64,000 nucleotides of DNA from Albula goreensis (lineage: Eukaryota; Chordata; Actinopteri; Albuliformes; Albulidae). The stretch spans positions 7,069,023 through 7,133,022 of the forward strand of contig CM040756.1 of assembly GCA_022829145.1 (NCBI GenBank). Reading direction: 5' to 3'. Below, piece after piece: positions 48,414 through 61,409 of this stretch (the stretch's first letter is position 1; each line of letters starts with the position of its first letter). The translations under genes were made by a program, and so were the position numbers. Under the pieces are notes generated by a model. The model ran no database searches and was not told the origin of the DNA. It saw only the letters and a program-made list of their open reading frames with translations.

Positions 48414-50261
48414 TAGGCATCAAGTGGGTGGACATTCTGCGTTACTACTCTTTTTCCTGGAGACCTTCAAAGAAAAGCAACAGCTTTCTGTTGGGAGAAC
48501 GTTACTATAACTAGTATAACGTTAATTAACTTTAGATAAGATACCACTTTTATTTTAGATTTTGAGTAAAGTTGACGTTGTCATACTTAACAAGCAAAAA
48601 TAACTCACCATTCGTTAAGAACATCATGAGTTTTTTTCTTTTATCTCTGAAAATAATTCATTCAAACATTTTCTATAGTGTCGAAAAATGTGCGTCTTCT
48701 GAAAAAACAATATGAAAGACTGACTGAAACTAAAAGGAGCAATTGAACTTGAGCTATCCTAGCTCGTGTTGTTTGGAAAATGATCCTTTACGTTAGCTTG
48801 CAAGCTAACAAGAACGCACCCATTCATAGCGCAAGCAGTATGAACGGAACTTAAAAAAGTAAAATTTCACTCTCAGCCCCGAAAGACCGTAGTTATATAA
48901 CAACAGATACTACTCCACATTTGGCTCCATTTGTTTTCGGTGAATTGGAAACAGGCAACCTCTCGAAGTAGGCTAGTTCAACTGCAGTCTGGCAAGTTTC
49001 TTCTTTGGGTTGCCAGGATACCAGTCCCTTTTTAAGAATGTGTACTGATTAAAATACTGGCTAGCAGCAAGTTATGTTGCAGGCTATTTGAATCTAATGT
49101 ATAAAGTCGCCCACATTTTATTCCTTAACCCTACATGGATTTAGTGACAGCGGTGATCAACCTGCGGCTGGTGATGACAAACGGCCTGAAATTGTTATGC
49201 GTTTTGTTGCTTTGTATTTTTTCCTCAACGTTTTGAATAGCAGCAGGGATTTAAACAGTAGTGTCCCATGTGGAAAATTTCAACATTTTATTATTACACG
49301 AAAGAATACAGCTTTCATACTTAGACTTAGAAACAACCATCGCAACCCTGTCTTTCAAAACAGGACGACAGAAACGGGTATTTATCCTACTCATCCTTGG
49401 TAGATAATGTGAGAGGATATTTTAAACTGCAAGCTGCAACAAAGAATCCATTTTAAGTCGTATAACTCAGTTATGTCTATGTTTTCTGCACATTTTGAAT
49501 GTTATTTTTCAGAACATTTCATTTTCAGAACATAACCGTGTTATTCCATAACACAATGAATTTCGACCTCTCATACATGAAATATAGAATGTACAGAATA
49601 TAGGCCTGTCTTACAAACAGTATGTACAATGGAGGATCAAGAGCCATAAAATATACAGAGTAATATAGACATCAAGAATAAAAACAGTGTAAAAACATAC
49701 ACATTCAAGAGTATAAACTAACTGCTCAGTAGTGATGTTCAAATTGATAATGTACACAGTGCAACATTTTAGAGTAATGTACATGGTGCTAAATTTAGAA
49801 CTATTTAGGTCCCAAAGTGGATCTGTAAATATGAAAGCAGCAGTGAAGCGAGTTCCTTCCGTCCCATGACTGTGTTGTAAGCACGGGATCCTGAGTGATG
49901 TTTTCTGACAAGCCAAAGTCTTACTTGCAGGACTATGGAGCGGAGGAGACACTGGTTTCTACATGTTTTTCCACATCACTGGATGTCTTGCAAAGGCTGA
50001 ACTGTAACAAGAGGTGTCATGACATAAGTGAGATTCACCAATATTTATTATTTATTTCAAACAAACTTATAAACGTAGGTGTAGCAAATTAATAAGAACA
50101 TTCATTATCCAAGGTTCATTCAAATGATCAGTGTAATCGATATGAAATGAGGGAACAATTAAAAGTTGTTCAAAATAAAAGCACCTCCCATTGTAGAAAT
50201 ATTATTTACAGTTATGGATCTTAATCTGCTCTTTGGCCTTTGTACGTACAAACTTCTGCTT
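48414..50261. other. 5' flank of wdr97 and AT-rich intergenic DNA
   Basis: Contains the presumed wdr97 promoter (48.4-49.1 kb) with an X-box-like site. The rest is AT-rich with no gene I can support. Confidence 0.5.
49009..49021. promoter_or_regulatory. X-box-like (RFX) motif upstream of wdr97
   Basis: GTTGCCAGGATAC; on the minus strand GTATCC-T-GGCAAC against the X-box GTNRCC-N(0-3)-RGYAAC, one mismatch. It lies about 600 bp upstream of the proposed start codon. RFX sites mark cilium genes, but one imperfect site is weak evidence. Confidence 0.3.
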
Positions 50262-50714
50262 TTAATCCTTTCCATCTTTGCTCACATTTTCTTCTGGCAC
50301 TTTTTGTGCTTCATCAGCTTGTTTTGCTGCTGCTTGTCTTGGGTCTTCTTTTTGAAAAACATTGTAAAATTCAAGAAGGTTGGCCTGTTTTCCTTGGACC
50401 AAAATCCTGTTGGTGTTGAAGAAGTTGATATTGACAAATTTTTCTTCATTTTCCTTCTTTATTATCATCTGACGTCCACCTTGAAGTCTTCTGAATTCAG
50501 CATTTTCATATACTTGTTGTATATCATCTTCCAACTTTTCTTTATCCAAGGTGTAAAAGATCAAGTTTGTTATTAAACCAGTTTTCTTGCTGGCCCCATA
50601 GAACTTGTCTGGGTTTCTCCTGAGAAATGAATTCCTCTTTACTTTATGACCATTCTCCTCAGCAGGAATTTTTGGAATTGAAGTCATTTTGTAAGGTATC
50701 TCCATTCCTGACAT
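50262..50714 (-). CDS. small single-exon protein of an unrecognised family (copy A)
   Basis: An open frame of 150 residues with an in-frame TGA immediately before the ATG at 50712-50714, so the start is well bounded; a second Met at residue 10 is also possible. I do not recognise it. The basic N-terminus (KVKRNSFLRRNPDKFYG) is followed by a helical acidic part (LDKEKLEDDIQQVYENAEF). Next comes a strand-rich block around residues 84-117 (EKFVNINFF, NRILVQGKQ, LLEFYNVF), then a charged Lys/Glu/Ala tail. A partner copy at 54.2-54.6 kb conserves the basic start and the strand block, so this is a real family rather than a chance frame. TATA-like sequence lies at 50868-50897. The alternating pattern ending in LVQG resembles a beta-hairpin of a nucleic-acid-binding or TBP-like fold; that is speculation. 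Confidence 0.55.
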   Translation of the reverse strand: MSGMEIPYKMTSIPKIPAEENGHKVKRNSFLRRNPDKFYGASKKTGLITNLIFYTLDKEKLEDDIQQVYENAEFRRLQGGRQMIIKKENEEKFVNINFFNTNRILVQGKQANLLEFYNVFQKEDPRQAAAKQADEAQKVPEENVSKDGKD

Positions 50715-51005
50715 TCAGTTAACAGTTTTCAGGCTTTGACCAACTACCCTTTTTCGCTGCTCCCACTGGAACCTTGAGCCAAAATAACCCAATAACACAA
50801 AGCCAGGAAGAGAATGCTGCCAATAACCCACTGCTCAGTGTACATGACTCAGATAGGGTGTATGTGTATTTATATATAAATATATATACACAGTATATAT
50901 GCACACACAGAGCATAACAATCTCCTATTGCTCTGCATGCACCAATTCAGCATAAGTAAACAAAGATAAATCTATTTCTGTGGACACACACTCAGGTGCA
51001 GATAA

Positions 51006-53000
51006 GTGCGGAGAACATTACAAAGAGCAAGGGAGGGGATGGGAGAGGTGCTGCCTGAAGAGATGAGTACCACCCAGATTATGCCCCATTCTGTCGTTTT
51101 TGTGTCGTTGCCAGGTATGCAGCATAACATTCCTGTCAGTATATTCCATGACACAGGGGCAGCCCAGTCCTTTGTTAGAAGGGGTGTTGCCCCTGTCTGA
51201 CAAAACTGCAGCAGGCAGTCATGTATTGGTCAGAGGATTTGAAATGGATTTTGCTGAAGTACCCTTGCATAAAATTGATCTGATCTTGGAACTGGTAAGT
51301 GCCAGTGTTGTAGTGGGAGTGCATCAGTCTCTGCCTGTACCTGGTGTAACATTCCTTTTAGATGATGATTTGGCAGGGGGACACATGTGTTCCTACTCCC
51401 CCTGAGGTTGTTCCTGTGTCTCTGGTGTTTGATGGCCCAGATGACTGGGCACAGAAATATCCAGAAGTTTTCCCAACCTGTGCTGTAACTTGTGCTATGG
51501 CAAAGCAACCTAAGGCTGGGGGAAAGTGAAAGGGGAAGAGTTTGACCTCAGTGTTTTTTTTTTTTTTTTGTGTCTGACATGTCTGACCCTTTTCTAGTAA
51601 ATGATGCCTTGGTCATTCCCATAGCCCTGAGGAAGAATGAGACTGTGGACATGAATGTGTGTGAACATTTGTGATATTCCATTGTCTGGTAAGACTTTAA
51701 TATCGGCTCAGAATGCTTACTCTACACTTGTTCCTCTGTTTGATTCTGTCCACTCTGATCAGACAATTGATGTAGTGTCCCGAGGGTATTTCCGAAATGA
51801 TGAAGTTTTAATGAGGAAATGGAGACCACACAACAGTTCTGAGTGGGATGAGGTTTCTCAAATTGTAATTCCAATTAAGTTTTGGAAAGAAATACTGAGT
51901 GTGGCACATGACGGATTAGCGGTACATTTGGTCATCAACAAAACATATAACCGCATCCTCAGACATTTTTTCTGGCCTGGGTTGAAGCGAGATGTGGTAC
52001 AGTATTGTAAGTCATGTCATGTTTGTCAAATTGTTGGTAAGCCCAATCAGACAATTTCACCTGCTCCCTTGTATTCGATACCGGTTATCAGTGAGCCTTT
52101 TGAACGTATAATCGTTGACATAGTGGGACCACTTCCTTGTTTGCAACAAGGTCCCCAGTATTTATTAGTGATAATGTGTGCTGCTACTTGGTTCCCAGAA
52201 GCTGTTCCTCTGCAGAACATTACTGCCAAGGCAGTAGTGCATACATCGCTCTTTTTTTTTCTTAGATTGAATGCGAAATGGCAAGCAGAGGCTAATGCGT
52301 TGGAGCTTGATTTTACAAGCCTATGACTTACAGATCCATCATGTCCATGGGAGGGACACCTTGTGGCTGACACCTTGTCTCGGGTGTAGGGTACACATTT
52401 GGATTTTCTCTCTCCTATGGTAGTGTCTGTGTCTCTTTTCCCTCTCTATCTGGTCTCTCTCTTGCCATGATTTGTTTCCCGTGCCAGGGTTACGGTGGCT
52501 GGCGGACAAGGGGGCTAGATGATTGACAGTCCTGTCACAGCTGCTACCCTGAGGGAGGGTGATATGCAAAACAGTGATATTATAATTTTTGTTTTCTTTT
52601 CTCTTGTGATTACACCTACACTGTTATAGTGTGTGTGTGTTTCACTGAGCAATGTAGGTAATGTAAAATGGTAATGGCTTGTATTAGAACTGTATATTGG
52701 TGGTGTCTAATGGTTTAATTGAATTGTGTAGTCTGAAAAATGAATGTTCAATGAGTGAATGAATGTTTGGTTATGGTATGCACCTATGTCCTCTTCTAAT
52801 TTGAGCTGCCTTTGGGAGCCTTCTTGGGGAGGGGAGGTGTTATGTCCCTGCCTCTCTGCCTCCCTAGCTTTTTGTGTCTCTACCTGCAGTTGTAGGTGGC
52901 GGCAGGGAGGCGTGGCATCTTAATTGGCAACTTGCAACACCTGTGGGAGGGTTGAGGTCTGCGGTGTTCCCTGTTTGTTTCCTGTCTTGTGTTGTATGTG
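51006..53000 (+). mobile_element. Ty3/gypsy retrotransposon remnant
   Basis: Decayed pieces in order. A protease-like region has VSIFHDTGAAQSFV (aspartic protease DTGA signature) near 51135-51180, followed in another frame by SHVLVRGFEMDFAEVPLH and LLDDDLAGG, typical of fish gypsy elements. From 51655 to 52230 come an integrase zinc-binding region (HDGLAVHLVINKTYNRILRH, CKSCHVCQI) and the start of the catalytic core (FERIIVDIVGPLP, ATWFPEAVPL). At 52290-52390 there is an RNase H end (LQAYDLQIHHVHGRDT). Reverse transcriptase is missing and RNase H follows integrase, so the copy is deleted and rearranged. A purine tract (GGGGAGGGGAGG, 52826-52837) precedes TGTTATGT, the likely start of a 3' LTR at 52838. 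No 5' LTR is seen. Stops and frame changes make it inactive. Confidence 0.82.
52838..53000 (+). repeat. probable 3' LTR fragment of the gypsy remnant
   Basis: Begins TGTTATGTCC right after the purine tract, as gypsy LTRs do, and holds inverted TGCCTCCCTAGC/GGCAGGGAGGCG segments. The right border is not defined. Confidence 0.45.
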
Positions 53001-54189
53001 CACCATGCAACATTTACTAGCAGTAACATAAATATTGTGTTGTAATGGAATACTGTATTTCATATGTAGGGGACATTTTTTACAGGGATGATGAAAGAAT
53101 GACAGAAATGGGTGAAAAATACTGATTTCCAAGATTCCCTTTAACATTTTATAATTTATTTACACAAAAGGCATTAAATGGAAATAAAAGTGCAAAAACA
53201 CCCATTAATTATAACCATAAGCAGTGCATACATATGTTTGATATCAAAACAATGTAATCACTAACATGTGGATACCCTCAAACATTTCAACAGTTAATCA
53301 TGTTGATGGACTTTAATTCTAAAAGACAATCATTTGCTCCCATGTCAGTGTTCAAGTTCAGTAGATTTAAGCCAATTCCTTTAAAAATGGGCAACTTAAC
53401 CTAAAGTTGCACAATGAAAATACTTCAATTTTCTGTAGTTTTTCAAGCCCATAAACATTTAGGTCAGAAAGGATAAATGCAAGAATATTGTTTTAAAGAC
53501 AACAAATTCAGAACTCCAACTAAAATGAAGTAGGAAAAGAACAGAGTACAATATTTTAATCTACCAGTGCACATTGTTTAACACATGTTCATGTAATTAT
53601 TTTTACTAATTTGCAGTAGGGCTAGTGCACAATTGCTGGAATTGGAATAAATACAGATCAGCTGAAAAAAGTGCTAAAATAAAATAAAAAAAAAAAAACA
53701 AATACTAAAACATGGTCCCAAATCTTTAAGAAAATGCATCATACTAATTAGAGTCTCAAGTTTAAGTTGCCCCACTTTAAAGTTTCAAAGCAAATTAGAA
53801 CCCATAACCCATTTGAGCTAACTGAACTCATTTGGTGTTATCGTGTTGATCATGGTGGGCATAGTGACAAACACCATAATTAAAATGTTTAAATTAAGTC
53901 AAAGCACAGGAGGAAGTTAAGTGAAGATCCCCCGCCTATTGCATGATGTTTATCATTTATAAGAAAAGAATCCCTATGCATCTGTAGAGCTTACATAAAT
54001 TGCATATTATCTTTAATCTGTATAAAAGTAGCAAACAATTTAATAGAACACATGAGATTTCACAAGATCTGAAAACACACACCTTTCACCCACAAGTTAA
54101 AAAAAAAAAAAGTTGCTGATGCCTGGTTCCATCTCTGCTTCTCCATCTTTGCTCTTGTCAATATGCTTCAGCTCTCCATCTTCTCTTCT

Positions 54190-54570
54190 TTTTTCATGCA
54201 TTCCTCTTGTCCTTTTTTCACTCCATGAGCTGCTGCTTAATTTCTGCGTTGGTTTCCAAACATGTTGTAAAATTCAAGAAGGTTGTCTCTTGTACCTTGG
54301 ACCAAAACCATACCAGATGTATAGATGTTGACGTTGACAAATTTTTCACCATTTCTCTTTAAAATCACCTTCTGTCCATGGTCAATGTCTCTTTCTTCAT
54401 GATTTTGAAACTCATCAACTAGTCTCCCTCTCAATGTTTGTGGGTGAGGAGTACATGACATCTGGTTGGCCTCTGAGAAAATTCCTCTTTGCCTGACGCT
54501 CAGGCCCAACATGTTTAGGGATTAATGGAATCATGTTAATATCATTAAAGCCGGCCATCATTGATCTTCC
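54190..54570 (-). pseudogene. broken paralogue of the unrecognised small protein (copy B)
   Basis: The first frame starts at an ATG near 54558 (MAGFNDINMIPLIPKHVG, then RQAKRNFLRGQPDVMY), paralogous to copy A (MTSIPKIPAEE, VKRNSFLRRNPDKFY). It stops soon after. The second half is in another frame (GQKVILKRNGEKFVNVNIY, MVLVQGTRDNLLEFYNMF) and ends at 54237-54239. Beyond that stop, residues resembling copy A's Ala/Lys/Glu tail continue in frame (AAAHGVKKGQEE). So a frameshift, a deletion of about 15 codons and an early stop separate it from copy A. A short intron is a less likely explanation. Confidence 0.55.
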
Positions 54571-54579
54571 TTGGAGGTG

Positions 54580-56740
54580 ATACAGAAATTTCTGTTTTCT
54601 CTGTGTTTGGGTCCGTCTATCTCTATCAATATATAGGGTTTATTCATCTTTCACCCCTCCCACATACCTATACCTGGCACCTCTGAGACAGCAACATGAA
54701 ACCAGAATGAGGAAGACAATGTGACCAGAAACCTGCTGCTCAACATTATGCTCATTTATGCAATGCCAGTAGAAACAGATGACTGCAGACATTAAAAATC
54801 TCCATACTTTTTTTAAATCAGCATTGTTACCTACTCACCATGCATATAGTCATCCACCTGTATTTCCTTCTTACTGGCAATATGTTGTCAAATATATTGT
54901 ATCATAGCTGTACTTTCAACTTTTAATTGTTCCAATATTACCATAAATACTGCCATATACTTAAAATGGTTTGCCATTTTATGTGGAGGACAAGGATCAC
55001 TGGAGTATTCAAATTTGGGCTTGATGTGAGGCTTGGTGTAATTGTAAATGAGTAGCCTAACTTGACTGGTTATCCTATTCTCATCATTATGTATGCTTTA
55101 ATTATCAATTATGTGAAAAATATTTTTTACTTAATTATCTCCACCAGGCAATACTGCAACCCTTAAATCAGAGTGAGGAAGATAATGCTACCAGTAACCT
55201 GCTGTCCAAATTTACTCACACATTGTCATGACAGTTGACATAGATGACTCGACATTTTAGTCCCATAAATTCTTGCCACTTACCTTGCTAACTCACAAGG
55301 TCAATTCCAATATGCTGTTAACGATCTGGACAGCGCACTGGTCTGCACATTAATTCCATAGCCAAAATTAATTGGCATGTGCTTCTTTGAAGATGTGTTT
55401 ATCAAATAATATGCCATGGTTGCATGCCAACCATCATAATTTCCTTAGTTGTTCAAAGTACTTTCAATTTAAAATACTTTCAAAAACATTCCAATATGGC
55501 ATATTAATATTGGTAAATTTATTCAAATAATGAAAGATATTTTGTAAGCAATATTTTTGAAAAGGTTTGGAATGGAATTGATATCCTTTACACACATGCT
55601 TGAGATAAGCCTGCTTTGACAAAAGGATATGAAAACAGTTGGCAAGTGTTACAGCAGATGAAAAAGAGGTCTGTCCAGTTTTGGTACTTTCATTGTTTAA
55701 ACACATACAATGCAAAGGAAAATAGGGCTATAACACTCCAAGAATGTGTTGAGGTTGTGGCAAAGGTATGACTGTGTTCTCTGCCACCCCAAACTCTTAA
55801 CCATATCATGCACGGTACAATTATTAAATGACATGAAATTTAAATGATAGGAAACTGTCTTTCAATTGCTCCTTCTCGTGAACTGATAAACATATGTCAG
55901 GGTGGTTTATTAAACATTTATCGTAAATTGATGCCTAATGTATTTGATGTCATATGGTGAGCTATCTGTCTATAAGTTTTATGTAATATATGGATTTGTA
56001 GGTTGTCTCAAACATAGGGCATTATTTAATATACATCACCTGATTTATCTCAATTTCTGAAACACAGATTTAGCACATATTCGTAACAAGCCTATCAGCA
56101 GTCCATTGCAGAGGATGGTGATTGCTGAGGGGTCAAGTGACTTTTTAACAGGAATCTTTTCTCCAGTGGGATCTTAATTGTTCTACCTGAGGGCACCTTC
56201 TAAACTGCTGATTGAAGTATTTGGGGTACCATTTAGAAGCCTGTCCTTTTCATTGCAAAATTGTACAGGTGTTACAGTGATGTTTGCTTGATGTTAATGC
56301 AGAATTTACATTTATTGCGCACTATCAGATTCCTGCACCCAGGTCACCAAACCTACAAAAAAGACATTTTACTGATGGTGTTTATTCTCTCAATAAGACA
56401 GGCTAATATGAGAGCTTCAGCATAAAATGACAGAGTTTTTGGAGAGGGAAAAGTCTTTGCCTCACTTCTGTAGATTAATCTGTATGCTCTATTTCTAGCA
56501 ATTTTATTTGGAAGGTCTTATACTTTCTTTCCTATACTCTGTAAACTGAAATCAAACCATGTAAATATTTTCTTGTATTGCAAATTGCATGTGATACTCA
56601 ATGAGTAATTCCAAAACAATAATTGCCATGCGACTCACATATTTTATGAGGGTGTGATTCTTTGTGTTTGTATTCTTGTTTGTGCGGGTGGAAAAGAATG
56701 CTGGACATAATCACCTGATCGAAACCGGTTTATTACATTA
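54580..56740. other. AT-rich intergenic region
   Basis: No frame with supporting features and no clear repeat family. A frame at 55464-55715 lacks any recognisable pattern. Confidence 0.5.
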
Positions 56741-56744
56741 GCAT

Positions 56745-57345
56745 ATACATTTATTCATTTGGCAGACGCCTTTATCCAAAGTGACGTACAAGGATTGGAA
56801 ACACAGTCATCAACAAATCGAAAAATGCATCTCTCAATGATGCTACAGCAAATGTATTAATTAAATTTAAGTCATAACAGCATAGCCAGGAAGAATGGTA
56901 AGGAAGGCCAAGTAAAATATATACAATTATACATTATAATACAATTAAAGTTAAAGTGTTATACAATTAAAGTAATAAACATAATACAATAATATAAATC
57001 TAAATAAATACATTTAGAGTATCAAGACGCTTAATACATAATAGTTAATACATAATGCAAACAATTATACAAAAATATAATTGTTAATACATAACATAAA
57101 TACATAATACATAATTATACATAAATATAATACAAAGTAGGTGTACAAGATCTGAATGAGGGTGATATCCAGGTTTCTGTTAGGGCCAGGAACTGAAATG
57201 ACTGTATTTCGCCATAGGCTGTGATGAACTCAGCTTTCTGGTCTGCTGACTGGCAACTCCGCAGTCCTCCCATCACAGAGAGCACCTCATGTGAGGACAT
57301 TGGGGGGTAGACAATTATTAAATGCATAATATCTATCAAATTAAA
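56745..57345 (-). mobile_element. L2-like LINE remnant, internally deleted
   Basis: Read on the minus strand, the 5' part (57115-57339) encodes an endonuclease-like stretch with FLALTETWISPS, as in LINE apurinic endonucleases. The 3' end (56745-56800) is the L2-type tail GTCACTTTGGATAAAGGCGT then CTGCCAAATGAATAAATG. Between them is AT-rich sequence with TAATACATAA repeats. The orientation of both pieces agrees with a single deleted copy. Confidence 0.6.
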
Positions 57346-59980
57346 TTAAGTAATGTGGTAGATTATTAAATAGGTGGTCACTGACATTTACACACTGAGG
57401 TTGACTTGTTACAAATTATTTGATCCATAGGATCACAATTGTGTTCACATTCAAATTGCACAATTGTTCTACGTGTAGATGACTTTAGATCTCAGATTTC
57501 CCATTTCCCCATTTTGGAGTCTCCAGGGTGATTTTTTGGGCCATAAGCCAGTTTAATCACAGCATGCTCTTCGGTCAGATCAGAAGAGTACAGACATACA
57601 TGGTCTCTTCTCCAGAGTTTGGGTTGCTTTTCTATTGGCTAGTGCTTCTTTTCATTCCAAACCTGGCCACACACACATATGTGCACATTATGTTGGAGGA
57701 GTGCATCTAGAGCAAGCAGACTATGGGCCCCCCTCCATGCATTGACCATCTTGGGGGAGTGGGACAAATATGAACAAATGGTATATTCACACAACTTCTT
57801 CCCATGCTTCGACTCAATGTTAACATTTAATTTATGGTGTTTATAAATATTACACACAAGCCCAGCACTAAAACAACTGAGCAGCCTAAACATGAGCAAA
57901 TAATATCTAAAGCAACTGTGTATTCTGTCTTTCTCTCACATGAGAAAGTCTATGAACACAGCTTAGTCATAAGGATCTGCGAAGTTAAGATGCAAATGTC
58001 CATGACATGCCAGCCCTCTCCTCCCATCCCCGGTGGTCACTATACACCCAGGCCTATGTTTGGTAGGTAAAAACTGGCTGCGAAAACAATAAGAAACACG
58101 AATTGTTTCACATGTCTATAACCTTCAAACAGACAGCTAAATGTGTGCGTTAGGTAAGAACTCTGCGGGCCAAAGAGGCGCAGACAGGTAGCCGCAGCTC
58201 TCCCCCCACGGCGGCGTTCTTTTAGACACCAAACTAAAAAAAAATTGCTGAAGGTTTACAAAAATACGATGGAATTGTTTGTAATACATAAGATTCACAG
58301 AAACACATGAAAAGAAATTCACCGGAATGCATTCAAATACAAGTAGGAAATGTAAAAATGACAGTGCGAGCCACATAGAATATATCCCCTGCAATATACA
58401 ATTTTACTTCAAATGTTCCTCTTTATCAAACATGATAGGACACCAAAAGCGAAAGTTTTTCTATGTTCATTCAGCTTAGTATGTAAGCCAGGGCCTTATT
58501 TTTACGCATGCAACAAGAGAACGTTAGATAAAACCATCAACCTACTGTAAAGATACTTATTAGTTGATAATTCCGCCTCGATCACTACAGTATATCCCTA
58601 ACAGGAAGTAAACATTAGTTTACTTTGAAAAAACAAGGAGGCGAGTCAACAATAGTCTGTATCATTTATTTTCTGGTCCAACAGGGCCCCCTACTTCCTA
58701 TAATGAGTTAGTTCACACAATACCTCAGTGTGTTGTAAGGTAATTGTACAGTTAACCCTTAGAAACATCAAACCTTCCTATACGCCTCAACATGCATTAA
58801 GAAACTAAAAACTTTAAATGTGTGTTTTGTTTCTCCCTTGCGGGATTGCAATTTCCAGCAAAGTAGTAATTATTCTGTATCAGACAGTGCGAGAATGCGT
58901 TTGATGTCTACTATCCCTCTTGTCTCCTTCCATCTGCTCCGCCTTGCAAGACATTCTTGCCTGTGATCAACGCACATTCAAACCTGCAGCCTGCGAGGTT
59001 CACACAAGATGCCTGAGCTCTGATAGGGGTCCGTCCGGCGTTCAATCGCAGCGGTCATTTGGGGTTTTAAGAATGGGAAGTAAACTATTCCAAGACAGGA
59101 TGTGGAATCAGTACTGAACAACCCCTTTGAGGGGTGGGCTGGGGGGTGTAAATTTGAGACGCCTCAAATTTGGGATTGCGAAGCAAGCGCTGTTGGCCAC
59201 AAGTAATCGTGTTTCACTCCAGGTAATGTTTGATTTAATTCATTGTCATGTATTCCTGCCCTTACCCATCGTTTTCCATTGTTCTTCCAGCTCATCAATA
59301 GCAGTGAGTAATTTTTTTTCTCTTTTGTGTCTTGGACGTCCTTAAAACGTTATGTAAAGTCGTGAAGAACATTTCAGATAACTCGCCTGAATGTCGTAAC
59401 ACAGCTCTCATCGGCATGCTACGGAGAAGCTCCGCAGAGGCGCGTGTTTGATTGAAATGCATTTAATAAACTTTATGTTTTCCTCCACCCCGTGCCAGAA
59501 TTTGGACAGCATCGTATCCCGCCAGAGTGACGTTATCCGACTACAGTGAGTAATGTAATATGATACACTTTTACTGTACTGTGTTTACGAAGTTGTTTTT
59601 TTTTTGCGTACCTAAACTCTTTTCCATTGTGGTGGGTGGATGCACATAGAATGCTATTTCACACAGTAAGGTCCTCCTTTATGGTGCATGTAAGCAGGCA
59701 GTTAGTAGTTCCTAAGGTGTAGTGCTATAAGAAGTCTTTCCTCTCCTATCCCTGCTGTTCCTAGGCAGCTGTAAAGCAGCAAATACATCAAATGATTGGG
59801 CCACCATCCTCCTTACAAAAATGTAAGGAGCGTTAATGATGGTATTGTACCCTTAAAGTATACAATACCACTTGACTGGTTTCTAGTAAAACCTGGGCTG
59901 GCTCATGAAGCTATTCATTGGCAGTACCACTTTTTAAAAAAATCTCTATGGGTACCACCATTCACTTTGTGCATTTTCAT
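57346..59980. other. intergenic and presumed 5' flank of the EGF gene
   Basis: No coding exon was found. A small perfect hairpin lies at 59150-59171. Untranslated first exons of the EGF gene may lie at 58.9-59.6 kb; acceptor-like CATGGACAG precedes its start codon. Confidence 0.4.
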
Positions 59981-59989
59981 GGACAGAAG

Positions 59990-61377
59990 ATGAAGCTCCC
60001 TCGGGGACCCCTCCTGGCGCTGCTGGCAGTGTTGGCTGCTGCAGATGCCTTGTCAACCCCCCAGGACAGCTCCAACGAGGTGCTTAAGCACCAGGAGCCA
60101 GAGCTTACCATTGGGCAGGTCAGTGACACCCGGTCAACTCTGTCCGCGATGCATCATTATTGCAATTAGTCACAGCAAGTTCTTTCCTGTCAGCTGACCC
60201 GTAGTGGCGACTTTCTTCTCCTGTGCCCGAAAGATTCAGCAGCTGGATGAGCTGAACTCTTTACCCTTAACAGAAACATTTACTGCGCTCAACAAAAAGC
60301 CAAACCAAAAAGGTTTCAAGGATGTGTTTTCTACATGTTTTTGTGTGTTGATGACAGAGAAATGCCTTTTCACACTCAGCCCATAGTCATTGCATGTATC
60401 AGTTTTCAATGCATGTTCAATATTCCTCATACTGGCATCCCAATAAAGCAACATTAAGTTATTTCAGATTGAGTGTTTTCCCCTTTCATACCTTTTAATG
60501 TTGATTAATATTGTATTTATTTCCAACAAAAGAAAGTGTGATAGATAAGGGTAAAGTGGAATATGGTGGCACAGATTAGAGTTTTAATTATACTTTATTA
60601 CATATATTTTTAAAAGAATCTTGTGATTGACAATTCCATTGGAAGCCTGGAGAATGAGCAGAATGAGACATCCACAGGTGAGTGTGTTTAGTTTCCTTTT
60701 CTTACATCAATTACATGGGACTACTGTGTCTCATGCTGCAGGAATTCAAACACAAAGACCTTGATAAAATGTGCTAATCTAAAGTGCATAGACACATGTG
60801 GTGCTTCAACAGTAAGTACTGTTTTAGTTTTGCCATGTTGCTTTTAGTGCATCTCTCATTCTGGAAATGCCATTTCTGCACTGTGATTAATCCACCAAAC
60901 CATGTGTATATTGTTATGGAGGATGTTGGGAGTGCATTGGACTGTAGGTTGAATATTGTGCATTATAACATATCAGGAATGCTGTATAGAGCAATCAGCT
61001 GGCTGGGCCAGAGGTTTCTGCCTATCAGTGTTGTTGTTCATATCGTAAAGTTGCTGTGCTGTGTTCCCCCCAGCTGTCCAAAAAAAAACAAAAACAATAA
61101 AAGCTATACTCATCTTTCCTCTCTCTTTCTCTCTTTCAGTCCGACACCCTACATCACCAGCTCCTTCTTTCACCACAGCGTCCCAGAGCACCACCCCGGT
61201 GCCGACCCCTCCCTGCCCGGGGGACCAGGTGCCCCTGGAGGGCAGTACTGACTGTGGCTGTCCCACCGGGCTGGTGAAGCAGGGAGACAAGTGTGTCTGC
61301 AATGCAGGGTTTCATCGGCAGTGGGCAGGAGAGTGCAAGGGTGCGTCACATCCGTTATTCCTTTCTTTCTTTCTTTG

Positions 61378-61409
<32 letters not shown>

